A DNA stretch of 64,000 nt from Trichopria drosophilae (Eukaryota; Arthropoda; Insecta; Hymenoptera; Diapriidae): contig CM059583.1 in assembly GCA_030407085.1 (NCBI GenBank), positions 81,616,001 through 81,680,000 of the forward strand. The letters run 5' to 3'. The position numbers were made by a program, and so were the translations under genes. The stretch's first letter is position 1; each line of letters begins with the position of its first letter. The notes under the pieces were generated by a model, which made no database searches, was not told where the DNA came from, and was given only the letters and a program-made list of their open reading frames with translations. Shown piece by piece: positions 10,430 through 21,300 of the stretch.

Positions 10430-12299
10430 CGACAATTAATGAAAGTGTTTTGCAAAGTGGGTGTCTCGATCTGTCAATAGCAAGAAGATTATCATCTGGT
10501 TTTAATGGTAAAGGGTTTTCAATTAGCACTTTACAAAACAACGGATACCATGGTTGACCTGGCCATTTCGGTACAACAACAATCCCCGAACATCGTGCAG
10601 ATTGAATTTTTTGTAAAACTCGTAAAATTAAATTAAAGGTGGGAATGCGTAAAAATAAAAATCATTCTATGAAATTGTGAAAGCATGCACCGCAAAAGAT
10701 TCAGGATCTCGATGCCATAAAACATAAAAATTTTGTGTTTACTCTACTAGCAAATAGATCAATATCAGGAATACCAAAATTATTTTGTATAGATTCATAT
10801 ATAAATCTTATAAGCCGGCTTACATCATGTATATTCACAGCCTCTATTTTTCTAGATGCAAAGTCTGCTTCTTTATTATCACGAGATCTAATGTAAGAAG
10901 CGTAATAATCTTTAAGTAATCTTTAAGTAAATAATCTTTAGCTAGATTATTAAGGTTTTGAAATCGGACTCCTCCCATTCTATTTATATAGGAAATGGCT
11001 GTAGTATTATCTATTCTGAGTCAAATTTGACAACCATTTAATTTATTTGCGAAACATTTTAATCCAAATACTGCAGCTTTTAATTCTAGTCCGTTATTAT
11101 GTAATGATTGTTCTTCATTACTTCGATTTCTATTAATTTTGTCTTTGTTACAAAAACTCCCCAATCTTTTAAAGACGCATCTGAAAAAATCTCTACAGAA
11201 AAATATTTGCCTCTAATAGGGTTAATACTATTCGGAATATTTTCTAACCACCATTTAAAATCGATTTGTAAGTTATCTGGTATGATCAAAGTTCGATTCT
11301 AATTAAAATAATTTACTCGTAAAGCTAAAAATTGAGTTCTCTCTAAAGATTCTAAATATACCCAGACATATTTTACGGCAGGACATCAAGCTACTAGGGT
11401 ATCTACTATTTTATAGCGAGGTCTCTTATTTTATGAATATGTGACTTTGATAAATGTTTAACTTTTTAATAATGGACATTTTTTTTTGCCTCCAGTAAGG
11501 TCAAAGTCATATTAGTCGAATCAAAAATGAAACCTAGAAATGTACATTTGATGCTTGGAACTAAATTGCTTTTTTTACAATTGATTGTAAATCCAAGTTT
11601 TTCTAAAATTTGTAATATAAATTCTATATTATGTTTGCATTCTTGAAAATAAATACTAAATACTAGAATATCATCCAAATAAATAACGACCTTTAAATCA
11701 AGATTTCTAAAATATGTCATAATTGGTTTCATTATCTTTGTAAATACGTATGGAGCAGTGTATAAACCGAACGAGGGACAAACAAATTCAAACATTTGAT
11801 CTTGGAAAACAAAACTTAAATATTTTCTATGTGATTGGTGAATTTGAACGACAAAATATGCGTCTTTTAAGTCGAGCAAGGCAAGAAAACAATTTGATGA
11901 CATAAATTTACAAGCAGTTCGATAATCTTCTAGTTTGAAGTGTTGTATAACTATAAAGTTATTTAAATTCTTTAGATTTAGGATATATCTACAATTTGCA
12001 TCAGTTTTTAGTATAAGAAATATACTTGAAATATATTGAGCTCTTCACGATTTACATTTTTTGATTGCACCCTTTTCTAGTAAATCATTAATGCAATTTT
12101 TCATGAGAATAGTTTGTGTTTTAGGTAAACCTCTTTGATTCGGTATCTTTGTTTGGAAAATGCGTCTAGAAAATGGAATTTTATAACCATTTAACGAGTT
12201 TAAAGTAATTGGGTCAGACGTTATACTTTTCCATTTTTGTGTAGATAGTTTTAACCTGCCAGCGAGCCTTACATCTTCAGATTCATTTGATGTTAACAA
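10430..12299 (-). pseudogene. DIRS reverse transcriptase and RNase H
   Basis: Minus-strand frames give, in order: 12,299-12,045, an N-terminal RT lead-in (KIPNQRGLPKTQTILMKN, DLLEKGAIKKC); 11,903-11,466, the palm domain with LLDLKDAYFVVQIHQSHRKY, FVCPSFGLYTAPYVFTKIMK and the catalytic box VIYLDDILVF; 11,289-11,086, RNase H with EIFSDASLKDWGV; and 10,860-10,430, the DIRS-specific region with FLFLRIPTFNLILRVLQKI and VVVPKWPGQPWYPLF. The APYVFTKIMKP string and the WPxQPWYP motif are diagnostic of DIRS-type pol rather than Ty3/gypsy. Frames are interrupted at about 11,465, 11,910-12,040 and several times after 11,080, so the copy is inactive. Confidence 0.85.
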
Positions 12300-13141
12300 A
12301 AAAAAATCTCCTCTTGTGTGTCTTCCTTCCTGTTGTCGTGTATCGGTCGTTTCGATATCTTCTGTTCTGGTTTGTATCCCATCAATCTCGACGTTTTTGA
12401 AGTTTTGGTGTGTTCCGGTATTTTTGGATCCATCTTCGTTTTTTGTACATTTTTGAACTTAAGTTTTTGGGACGTTTGAGCTAATTTGTCTGAAGTTTTA
12501 ATGGTATCTTCAAAACCAGATCTAAATAAAAACGTCTCCGTTTTTTATTTTACTATTATTTCACGAAGAGTAGGTTATTATCTTTTCGGAAATGATTATT
12601 TTTCTCGTTGAAGTTTTAAGTTGATGACAATGAGCGATGCAGTGACCGATGTCGCGAACCCATTTAATCATATTTTTGCCATTACCTTTGCATATGACTT
12701 ATGTCATGTTATTCAGAGCAGAGAGAAACAGTTCTTTCTCAAATATCCTTTCCACTGTTAATAGCCATCTCTCATAAAACATTTTCAAATTCATTATTGA
12801 GGATTGGTGCTTCATGAGCTAGCAATTTTCTGGAGGTCTATACTTTTTGTTTAAGTTACATTATTCGCTGGAAGTCCGGATTGTAATACTCGTTCCCAAA
12901 GATTATAGCTATGTCCTTTAAAATTGATTTCGACCATTTTTCGTCTTCTAGCTCGACAGATGAAAACAATTCTTTTATTTTAGGATCTAATTCAGGTTCT
13001 TCCTTTTCTGAAGAATTTGGATTCAAGACGTCTTTTATTTTTCATTCACGATGAGTTTTATCATATTCTTGCGAATGATTAGAATAAATTTTGTTATCAT
13101 CAGAATCCGATTCTTGTAGTAAACCTACACTTATATATATA

Positions 13142-14417
13142 CAGTGTGATCCAAAAGTCTCGGAACACCATAATATCTCAGCGAGAGGACATTTTCGGGG
13201 AAAATGTTTCAGACAAAAGTTGAAGGATTTTTCTCTGGCTATTTAATGGCGACATTAAATTTGACCTTGAAGGTTTTTTCAAGGTCAAGTTTATTTTTTT
13301 TAAATGTAAACCCCTGTTTTTTCTCGCGGATTCGGAAAGAACACAAAATTTACGTCCGAAAATGATATTTTCGATTTTTCCGGCAAGGTCATTTCAAGGT
13401 CAAACTTAAAACTCCCGGAACTGCGAATTAACTCAGCGGGAATGCATTTTTGGGGAAAACGTTTCAGAGAAAAGTTGAAGGGTTTGTCCCTGGGTATTTA
13501 ATGGAGATATTAAATTTGACCTTGAATAGGCCTAAAACCTATTCTAAACCCTATTTTTTCTCACGAATTAGGAAAGAGAACAAAATTTTACGTGCGAATA
13601 TGATATGGTCGATTTTTCCGGCAAGGTTACAGGGGTTTTGATGTAAAAAAATTAACTTGACCTCGAAATAGCCTTCAAGGTCAAATTCAATGTTACCATT
13701 AAATAGCCAGAGAAAAATCCTTCAACTTTTGTCTGAAACATTTTCCCCGAAAATGCACGCCCGCTGAGTTAATTCGCAGTTAGCGGGGGACTTTTCAGTT
13801 TGGTCTTGAAATGACCTTGCAACAACCAGACAAACTCGGCTCAGACGGTTAACGCACTGGACTACGAAGTCGTAGATCGTGAGTTCGATTCCCGTCTGGT
13901 GAACAATTTTACGATTTCGTTTTCAAGCAGCAGCTCGCTATTGGTAAGACGGGCCACGTTGTTTGTTTACATTTCGAAAATATTGTTTATCTGGCGGAAA
14001 TCGACTCATGACCGCTGCTGTAGTTGGTGTAGGTTTCTGCAGTTCCTACATTTCATACACAGATGTGAAGTATGGCGCCATCTTTTTAAGTCGATCTGTA
14101 GCTCTTGCAAACATTACAATTCAATATCTATGAAAAGACTGTGTAAAAGGGCGATTCCGCCAGTTAAAATAATAAATAAAATAAAAAAAAAAATAAATAT
14201 CATATGCGGACGTAAAATGTTATGCTCTTTCCGAATCCGTGAGAAAAAATAGGGGTTTCCATTAAAAAAAAACAAATTTGACCTTGAAATAACCTTCAAT
14301 TCAATGTCGCCATTCAATAGCCAGGGAAACATTCTAACACTTTTGTCTAAAACATGTTCCGCGAAAATGTCCTTTTGCTGAGATATTTTGGTGTTCCGGG
14401 ACTTTTGGATTACCCTG
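13142..14417. mobile_element. Tc1/mariner-type MITE with nested palindromes
   Basis: Both ends carry the same inverted terminal repeat: CAGTGTGATCCAAAAGTC at 13,142 and its complement GACTTTTGGATTACCCTG ending at 14,417, each flanked by TA. The repeat continues inward for more than 120 bases (for example AAAATGTCC/GGACATTTT and AATGGCGACATTAAAT against its complement near 14,300). Additional internal copies in both orientations lie at about 13,385-13,540 and 13,650-13,790, so the whole element can fold on itself several times. It has no transposase and carries a tRNA-like sequence at 13,826-13,899. The TA flanks and the CAG...GATCCAAAAGTC end are typical of mariner-like non-autonomous elements. 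It sits inside the DIRS element. Confidence 0.88.
13826..13899 (+). other. tRNA-like sequence (tRNA pseudogene or SINE head) inside MITE
   Basis: 74 bases with a six-pair terminal stem (CCAGAC with GTCTGG), a D-arm-like GGCTCAGACGGTTAACGC that fits a Pol III A box, and GAGTTCGATTCCCG that fits a B box with the TTCGATT T-loop. The anticodon arm does not make a clean five-pair stem with a seven-base loop, so a functional tRNA is unlikely. It is unrelated to the surrounding MITE repeats, which suggests capture or insertion of a tRNA-derived sequence. Confidence 0.5.
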
Positions 14418-14689
14418 TACATGTATATTGTTTAATCTCTAAACAATTTTCAAAATGTATATTTCATTTTTAAAATATTGATAATTCTATTTAGAACACA
14501 AATTGATATTGTACAAAAATGTATCAGAGAATTTTACAAGGTTATTATATTAACCTCCCCTTTTCTTAAATAAAAGGTCTGTGTTTCTCAAGTGTGTGTG
14601 CAAATAAACGGCTCATCTCTTACCGATGAAATTTGCATAAAAAGAGAATCTATACCATAAGAGAAAATAAACGCTTGTGATATCTCCAG

Positions 14690-15250
14690 CACAAGACGAA
14701 AGAATGAACAACGAAAAACTTCACGTAGATTATCAAATCGATGGAAGGAATTCTTTTTTTTTTTTAAATTTTGAAGCTTGTTGCAAAACCTGCACAGTAA
14801 TGAGATGCACAGCAGAGATACTACATGTTGACCATCAAGAAGAGGAGTTTGTTGTTTTAAAAACGTATGAATATTTATTAATAATTATAAATAATTATTT
14901 TAAAACTTTATTTTCATGTTAAATTTAAATTCACCGGAATTTGAGCGATTTTTGGTAAAACAACAGTTAACCTGAAAAGTATATCATATTTATATAATTA
15001 TAAACTAGAGAAGAGGCCAAAGCCAAACTTTTTGAGGGCGAAAACGAAAGTTTGATTTAATTATTTCCAAAGTACCAATTTTTTAAAAATGTTTCTTTAA
15101 CGGACGATATGAGCATTTAAAGTTTGCAATAATACGATAAATGCATTTTTCAAACAGATTTCTATTATACATTTAAGGTGAAAAGGAAGTAAAGTGGAAG
15201 TTCATGTCAATTACTTTGAATTGAGTAAGTTATATTTAATTTTAATAATG
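14690..15250 (-). repeat. Right inverted terminal repeat of DIRS element
   Basis: Reverse complement of 8,940-9,400; see that entry for shared words. It is the 5' end of the element on the minus strand. The frame 14,677-14,922 lying across it is not coding. Confidence 0.8.
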
Positions 15251-16045
15251 CCATTTTTTTATAAATAGTACGTTAAAATCGGGAAATTGGGTTATATGGC
15301 ATATCAACTGTGAATTCATATTTTCTACTCGTATCTGTGTCATAATAATTTTCGAATTGTAATTTCTTGCACCGACACTAATGGTTAAAAAGCAAAATTA
15401 AAAAAAAAAATTATACCAGAGATTCAGACCCGGGACCACTTGTTCCATACCAGCCAATCACTTGTCACTTCGCAATATATATAAATTATTAATAGTACAA
15501 TACTTTATTTCTGGTTTGTATCGCTAATTATTTTTTAATTTATTGAATAATTTATGGAAAACTGTAAATATTAGAATTTATAAGAAAACTGGCGAAATAA
15601 AAGTTTCTAATAATTTTCAGTAGACATTATGCACTAATAATTATTAATTTTATAACATTACATATATTATGAGGCTAGATTAGTACTATATTTATTTTAA
15701 TAAAAATGGTACATACTAGAACAAATTTGAAATAAATCTTTAAAATTTTGTTGTCCACTTCAAGTACTCTCAGTGTTGTCTCAAGTACTGTCAGTGTTGT
15801 CAACATTATAGTCGAGGTAAATTAGCACTAAAAAAGCGTTTTCAAAGGAACTTTGCGCAGTAAGACGGTTCGTTACAGGGTTTGTTGCATTCGATTCAGG
15901 AAGGAATTTGGAAAATTTGTTACCACTTTGCATCTTATACAAATGGGAAATGCATTTCGTACATACAAAAATGCATTTTTTGTAGTTCATTTCTTGCAGC
16001 TGATTAAGAAAAATCACAACTTTGAAAATAATGAATAAATCAGGC
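15251..16045. other. No gene; AT-rich, with a weak tRNA-like remnant
   Basis: Nothing coding is recognisable. At about 15,413-15,475 the minus strand carries a B-box-like GGTCCCGGGTCTGAATCTC about 40 bases after AAGTGATTGGCTGG, which hints at a decayed tRNA or SINE head; support is weak. A short direct repeat (CTCAAGTACTGTCAGTGTTGTC type) lies at about 15,758-15,800. Confidence 0.4.
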
Positions 16046-16049
16046 CAAA

Positions 16050-16190
16050 ATCGTTCACTCGGGGGTTTTTGAGGTCGCTGAATATGAATATGGCATTTAA
16101 AATATTCCCCGACGTACCCGGGGACCCGGGTGACCTGCTAGCAACATCATCTACTGGAATTTTCGGAAAATTAATTCATGAATTTATTAA
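16050..16190 (+). repeat. Single copy of the 142-bp repeat, inverted to the 18.9 kb array
   Basis: Contains TTTGAGGTCGCTGAATATG, GGCATTTAAAATATTC and CTGCTAGCAACATCATC. The same words occur in reverse complement in the array at 18,918-19,330. The LINE fragment between them may have inserted into, or next to, a family of these repeats. Confidence 0.75.
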
Positions 16191-16194
16191 AATT

Positions 16195-17130
16195 TTTTAC
16201 TTAGTAGTTAGTAGTTAGTTTATTTAAAAATCATGTTTGGGACACAAAGGCCCATATAGAGTGAGTTCCGAATGGGTAGCGTTAATTAATAACAATGAGG
16301 TAGAGAACTTACAAACTAATACGCACGATGACTATGTATATGAATAGCGGGTAGAAGTCGCAACTTACAGAATAGCCAATATGCACAGTAATGAGATGTA
16401 AGAAAAATTATTATTCGCCTAACATAAAGTTTCTGCGATAAAAACAAGCAGTAATATAGCGGTATAACAATTTACTCGATTCAACGTCGGTGCCACAAAT
16501 GAGGTTGATCAGTTTTTGGCGTACCGAGGATCCTAAAGGATAGACATTTATAAAAAAGCCGTTTCTTAAAGGCGCGTAAATCGGACAGTCAAGCAAAACG
16601 TGAGTGAGAGTCTCATTCGAACGCAAGTTACATAAAGGGCAGTTAGTAGTAGGATCATAAGTGAAATGGCAGCCACCGAATATTGGCGGTAAATTGGATG
16701 TTGAGGGGTTTCCGATACAAAGTACGAGGTGAGGTCGTATTTTCTATAAATTCCCGCGAGTTTCCCTACTACGGTGGGTCTTAGTGATTCCCAATAATCC
16801 GCGCTGAAATTTTCCCAAAAGCTTACTATTCCCGTGCTATCTAAAATCGTCTTTAATTGCGTAATCCGGTTCGCAGAACCAGCAAAACCAGATGAATGAG
16901 CCAGCTCCTTAAGTCTAAAAAGAAGTAACTTGGGCAATCTAGAATCCGCCATCCTCAACACTCTCATGACCCACTTAATTGCTCTATTAAAAATCTCCAC
17001 CGCTTTAGGGTAGATTCCCAATTCAAGCCGAATCAAGTAAGCCGGAGTACCACGAGATAATTTAAATAATCTTTTGAAAAAAGAGAGCTGAATGGATTCA
17101 AGATTGTTGTACAAGTATCTAAGTGCCTAT
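16195..17130 (-). pseudogene. LINE reverse transcriptase C-terminal fragment and 3' tail
   Basis: Minus-strand frames 17,114-16,566 and 16,626-16,411 join into the C-terminal part of a non-LTR retrotransposon polyprotein. The first reads SIQLSFFKRLFKLSRGTP and YLIRLELGIYPKAVEIFN, the region after the RT palm that is common in Jockey/I/R1-like elements. The second, after a frameshift near 16,640, gives a cysteine-histidine motif (CPLCNLRSNETLTHVLLDCP) found at the C-terminus of these elements. The 3' untranslated part runs to about 16,195 and ends in TAG/TAAC-type short repeats. Palm and endonuclease are missing, so the copy is internally deleted or truncated. Confidence 0.72.
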
Positions 17131-17700
17131 AAGGATGCCGCATACAGCAAAACGGACATAATTATTGAGCCGTAAAGTTTGAGGATAGGCACCTACCTAT
17201 CGATCTTTGCGGAAACTACTAGAGGAAGAACCGAAGCTGTTGCAGAACTCGTTTTCACAATCGCGTCATTACACGCTTGCAGACCTTGCAGAAAAAAAGC
17301 CGAAGAAAATGTTGGAAAAACCCGAATAAAATTACCCTACTCGAAGTTCTTCCGCACACCAAGATTCAGAAAAATTTATAGTAGAAAGAGACGAATCGAA
17401 AGAAGAGTTAGTAATATTAAAAAAACCGCGTGCGTTCCAAAATACAATTTTTAGCACATTAAATGAGGAAAGCGCACCGAGTTGAGAAGATGCACTAATC
17501 GACGAGCTGGCGATGTTTGTCGTTGTATCTTGAGGTTGGTGACGGAAACCAATTAAACATTTTGTTGAGGAGAGATATCGGCATTCTGAGACGGCGCAGA
17601 ACTGGGCGGAAAGTGCGATCGGGCAAGATAGGGTGGGTCAATTGAGCTCTCCAAACGAGACGAAGGCACCTGTTGTTCGATTGAGAAATCCTTTTTTTCG
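17131..17700. other. No recognisable gene between two LINE pieces
   Basis: This joins the RT C-terminus to the ORF1-like frame. The plus-strand frame 17,179-17,454 is basic and without family resemblance. It may be rearranged LINE sequence. Confidence 0.4.
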
Positions 17701-17702
17701 TC

Positions 17703-18330
17703 CTACCACATGAACCACTTATTGTTTACCATAATTGACGTGCCAACTCTTTTGAAGGATAAGTCCTTAAGTGATGCGATTCTGTAGGCAATCCTCGCCT
17801 TATAGGCCATGGACCGATCTCTGTCTGTGAGGTCACTAGTAATAAAGATGTTGGTGCCCTGAAGGGCTGCCTTCTTTGCAGCTAAGATGGCCGATTTATC
17901 CTCCTCTGAAATCAGTTCCGCAACAAGCATGGCTGGTTCTTTGCGAATGATCCTTACCGAGCTTGTGACGTTATGATAACCGAATTTTTCCGATAGGAGC
18001 TTGTCCACTTTCTCTTTCCACGTCCGAGTGCTCAGTGAAAGGCTCCTAACGACAATGTTTTTTCGCTTCAACATCCTCTCCTGTCGCTCTAGCCTGTCAA
18101 GAAGCTGCTTTATGGTGGTATCCTGATGTTGAATACGATTTTCCAGCGTAGTGACCCGTGCCGAAAATTCCTCCTTGACCTCAGTAAACATCCGTTTTAA
18201 TGATGCAATTTCCTCAAATGCCTTATTAAAGGAGGTCTGATTGTCCTTTTAAGAACTCTCAATTGATTTAAGAATCAAGTCCAATTGCGAGGAAGTTGAA
18301 TCGTTCGATGTATTAGTCACCATATTAAAA
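17703..18330 (-). pseudogene. LINE ORF1-like coiled-coil protein
   Basis: The minus-strand frame from 18,191 encodes a predicted coiled coil (VTTLENRIQHQDTTIKQLLD, LERQERMLKRKN) followed by NIVVRSLSLS and KEPAMLVAELISEEDKSAI, the pattern of L1-type ORF1 proteins: coiled coil, RRM-like core, then a C-terminal domain. A stop near 18,250 separates it from a likely N-terminal continuation that begins at about 18,320 (MVTNTSNDS). ORF1 proteins bind LINE RNA as trimers. It lies upstream of the RT fragment on the same strand, in the order ORF1-ORF2, but the endonuclease and palm are not between them. Confidence 0.6.
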
Positions 18331-18344
18331 TTTTTTACTTCAGG

Positions 18345-18915
18345 CTTAAAAATTTGTAGCATTGAAAAATATCAAATTTTAAATTAAATTAGATTAATAA
18401 ATTATTAATCTAAATGCAAAAATTGTTTAGGATTTACAAGCTACAATATAGAAACTTTTACTGATGCTGATGAAAATAACGAAGAAGAAAATGATAGTGT
18501 TAATTCAGATAATGAAACATGTTAATAATAAATTTTAGCATTGTATGAATTTGTAAAAAATAAATATATTTAAAAAAAAACTTTATTTTGACTTGTACAA
18601 TTTTATTTTTCAAATTCAATGTATTATACTTATACATTTAAAAAAATCAATTTTTAACTTATATTTGTTATAATTACTTAAATATTAAAAAAAATTGTTC
18701 AAATTCAATTCAAGATACTTATATATAAAAAAAATTTAACTTACATTTATTGTAGTTATAAATTCAATAAAAATTTAATTTTTTAATTCGATTTATTATT
18801 CTTACTTAAATATTTAAAAGTCATTTTTTATATTCAATTTTTAATACTTAAAAAAAATCTGAAATTTTTTAGTTTACTTTATAAATTACTAATACGTCAA
18901 GGAATATTCCCAACA
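18345..18915. other. Very AT-rich stretch, no gene
   Basis: Long runs of A and T with short recurring TTTAATTT-type words; nothing coding. A small acidic frame near 18,460-18,525 (DENNEEENDSVNSDNETC) may be the decayed C-terminus of some transposase, but cannot be assigned. Confidence 0.5.
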
Positions 18916-18917
18916 TT

Positions 18918-19330
18918 ATTTTCATGTTCAGCGACCAAGTAAACCCCCGAATACGAAGTTCCAATTAAATTATCTATTAATTTCTCGAGAATTCCCGTAG
19001 GCGACGTTGCTAGAAGGCCTCCCCGGTCCCCAGGTACATCGGAGAATATTTTAAATGCCATATTCGTGTTCAGCGACCTCAAAAACCCCCGTATAGGTAG
19101 TTTCAATTAAATTACCTGTTAATTTCTCGAAAATTCTCGTAAAAAACGTTGCTAGTAGGCCACCCTGGTCCCCAGGTCCATCGGAGAATATTTTAAATGC
19201 CATATTCGTGTTCAGCGACCTCAAAAAACCCCGTATAGGCAGTGTCAATTAAATGACCTGTTAATTTCTCGAAAATTCCCGAAGACGACGTTGCTAGTAG
19301 GCCACCCTGATCCCCAAGTACATCGAGAAG
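18918..19330 (-). repeat. Tandem array, three copies of a 142-bp unit
   Basis: Three head-to-tail copies with the shared words CGTGTTCAGCGACCTC, ATTTCTCGA, AAATTCCCG, GACGTTGCTAG and GGAGAATATTTTAAATGCC; the offset is 142 bases. Overlapping minus-strand frames across the array look alike only because the unit repeats. An inverted single copy is at 16,050-16,190. Confidence 0.92.
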
Positions 19331-19539
19331 TAAAAGAGGGATAAATCTAACAATAATCTTCAATTTTGCAAAAACGACGAAAAAGACATGACTTTTATTA
19401 GATTCTTGCACTTATTTTAAAAACAGCAAATCTACGTAATGATGAATAAATAATGTTTCCAAAAAAAGTAGCACTTAAATTCCTCTATAAAAATGTTTTA
19501 GTAAACCATCATGTACGTGTACCGGCGGTTGTTTCCATA

Positions 19540-20201
19540 GTTATTACCATTTAAATGTTCCTCAAAGAAATATGGTCCCACGGTATAATTATCCACAATG
19601 TCAACCCCGACGTTAAGCGATTATTGGCGCTGAAACTTTTTATGTTTTTCCCAGTGGGGATTAGAATCTGTATAATAATGCATAATAAGCCTACTAACAT
19701 CATCTCTATGATCTTCTTTATTGGTGAAGGTGGTTTCATCGCTGAACAGTACTATTTTAACAAATGCTTCCACCAGTCCTTGCTCTCAATTGCAAAAAGC
19801 TAAACGTCGAGGATAATCAGCCTCTTCTAATTTTTGAAGCATATGAATGTGATATGGATGGAATTTTTGAGCTTTCAGAAATCGATTAGCCGTCGATTTT
19901 AGAATACCATGACGTTTTTCGATTTCTCTGGTTGAGATATGAGGATATACACTAGTAGATTTACAAGAGTTACAGATATTTCTTCACCAGCACCTGATTT
20001 TCGTCGCTCTCTTTTTAGACTTCCGCTCTCAGTTCTGGTGCAAAGCTTTTTTATAGTCTTTCTATTAGGATGACGCATGTTCAGACATTTTTCAGCATAA
20101 AAGCGGGCTGCTAGCGAATAATTATCCTGACCTCTACCAACCTGACGAATTCTACCAACCTGACGAATACCTACAATTTCTTTATGTAGACAATCAACCA
20201 T
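19540..20201 (-). pseudogene. IS630/Tc1-like transposase with N-terminal HTH, copy A
   Basis: On the minus strand the start MVDCLHKEIVGIRQVGRI leads into NYSLAARFYAEKCLNMRHPN, KTIKKLCTRTESGSLKRERR and a trailing KSGAGEEISVT, the N-terminal helix-turn-helix of insect IS630-like transposases. Between about 19,890 and 19,560 broken frames give a motif reading DETTFTNKE and then VDIVDNYTVGPYFFEEHLNG, which correspond to the second catalytic aspartate region and the block after it. A short in-frame duplication (VGRIRQVGR) and several frameshifts show decay. Copy B lies head to head at 20,821. Confidence 0.68.
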
Positions 20202-20254
20202 GATTACGGTTTACAAAAAAGGAACTTAAGTACAACTAGAATAAATGGCAATTC

Positions 20255-20640
20255 TCCTTCCGTATGAAACATTAGAATCTTTCAGTTATTCAAGTGAACA
20301 AAAGAGCCTAAAACGAAAATCTTTCAATGTGAAATGGTTTTTTGTTCTCATAGTTATTTTTCATTCAGTGACTCGTATAAACAAAAAGGTTAGTGACCGT
20401 TGGGCGTGTATTTTCTGAGTGACTTTGTATTCAAAATAAATAACACTGGACAAGATAATTATTATTTATTTTGACCACAAAGTCGTTCATAAAATTAACG
20501 CCCATATGTCAACATCCTTTTTGTTTATACCAGTCGCTAAATGAAAAATAACTGAAAAACAAAAAAACCACTTAGTCCCGAAGGATTTTCGGTTCAGCGA
20601 CCTTTGTTCATTTGAATAACGGAAAGATTGTTAATTTTTG
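20255..20640. repeat. Palindromic junction between two head-to-head transposons
   Basis: Left and right halves pair around about 20,440: TTCATTCAGTGACTCG, CAAAAAGGTTAGTGACC and CTTTGTATTCAAAATAAAT on the left match complements on the right (for example ATTTATTTTGACCACAAAG). The element 5' ends therefore face each other. Confidence 0.8.
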
Positions 20641-20820
20641 TGCGGAAGGCCGATTGCCATTCATTCTAATTATACTCAGTGTTTATTTCATAAACTAGCA
20701 AATTGTGATATAGTCTCCAGCAGTAACAAAATCTTTGGATTTCTGTTCTTAGTCGTAATTGAAAGGTTATTTTAGATTTATCTTGTTTTTTTTTCTTTAT
20801 TTTTTGTGAACAGTGATCAT

Positions 20821-21300
20821 GGGTGATTCGTCAAGTTGGCCGAGCTGATGATAATTATTCGCTAGCAGCGCGCTTTTATGCTGAAAAATATCCGAACAGG
20901 CGTCATCCTAATTGAAAGACTTTAAAAAGGCTTTGCACCAGAGCTGAGAGCGGAATTTTAAAAAGAGTGCGACGAAAATCAGGCACTGGTGAATAAAAAT
21001 CTGTAGTTACAGTGGCAGCTGCTATTGTAGATCCTCATATCTCAACTAGAGAAATCGAGAAACGTCATGGTATCACAAAATCGACAGCCAACCGAATTCT
21101 GAAGGCTCAAAAATTCCACCCATATCACATTCACATTCTTCAAAAAATTAGAGGAGGTTGATTATCCTCGACGTTTAACTTTCTGCAACTGGGTGCAAGG
21201 ACAGGTGGAAGCAAATCCAGAATTCGTTAAAATGGTACTGTTTAGCGATGAAGCTACCTTCACCAATAGAGGTGAGGTTAATAGGCATAATATGCAACTT
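20821..21300 (+). pseudogene. IS630/Tc1-like transposase, copy B
   Basis: Plus-strand homologue of copy A. Readable blocks are LAARFYAEKYPNRRHPN, KRLCTRAESGILKRVRRK, DPHISTREIEKRHGI, KSTANRILKAQKFHPYHI and, after a frameshift, VEANPEFVKMVLFSDEATF followed by NRGEVNRHNM. The SDEATF block carries a catalytic aspartate. It has several stops and is cut on the right by LINE sequence at about 21,300, so the catalytic C-terminus is lost. Confidence 0.72.

Larger units (their letters stand above)
8940..15250 (-). mobile_element. DIRS-type tyrosine-recombinase retrotransposon, degraded
   Basis: The segment has the architecture of a DIRS element on the minus strand: inverted terminal repeats, RT/RNase H, a WPxQPWYP-type linker, a tyrosine recombinase C-terminus and a short inverted copy of terminal-repeat sequence next to the 3' repeat. 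DIRS elements replicate through a circular DNA and integrate by recombinase rather than integrase, so no target duplication is expected. All frames are broken by stops and shifts. Subtracting the 1.28 kb MITE at 13,142-14,417 leaves about 5 kb, within the usual DIRS range. A gag-like frame expected near 12,300-13,130 cannot be read. Confidence 0.82.

Noticed and set aside
13826..13899. Functional tRNA gene
   Set aside because: The anticodon arm does not fold properly although A and B boxes are present.
18897..19411. Three overlapping similar minus-strand frames as a repeat protein
   Set aside because: They arise because the 142-bp DNA unit repeats; each stops soon and other strands are equally repetitive.
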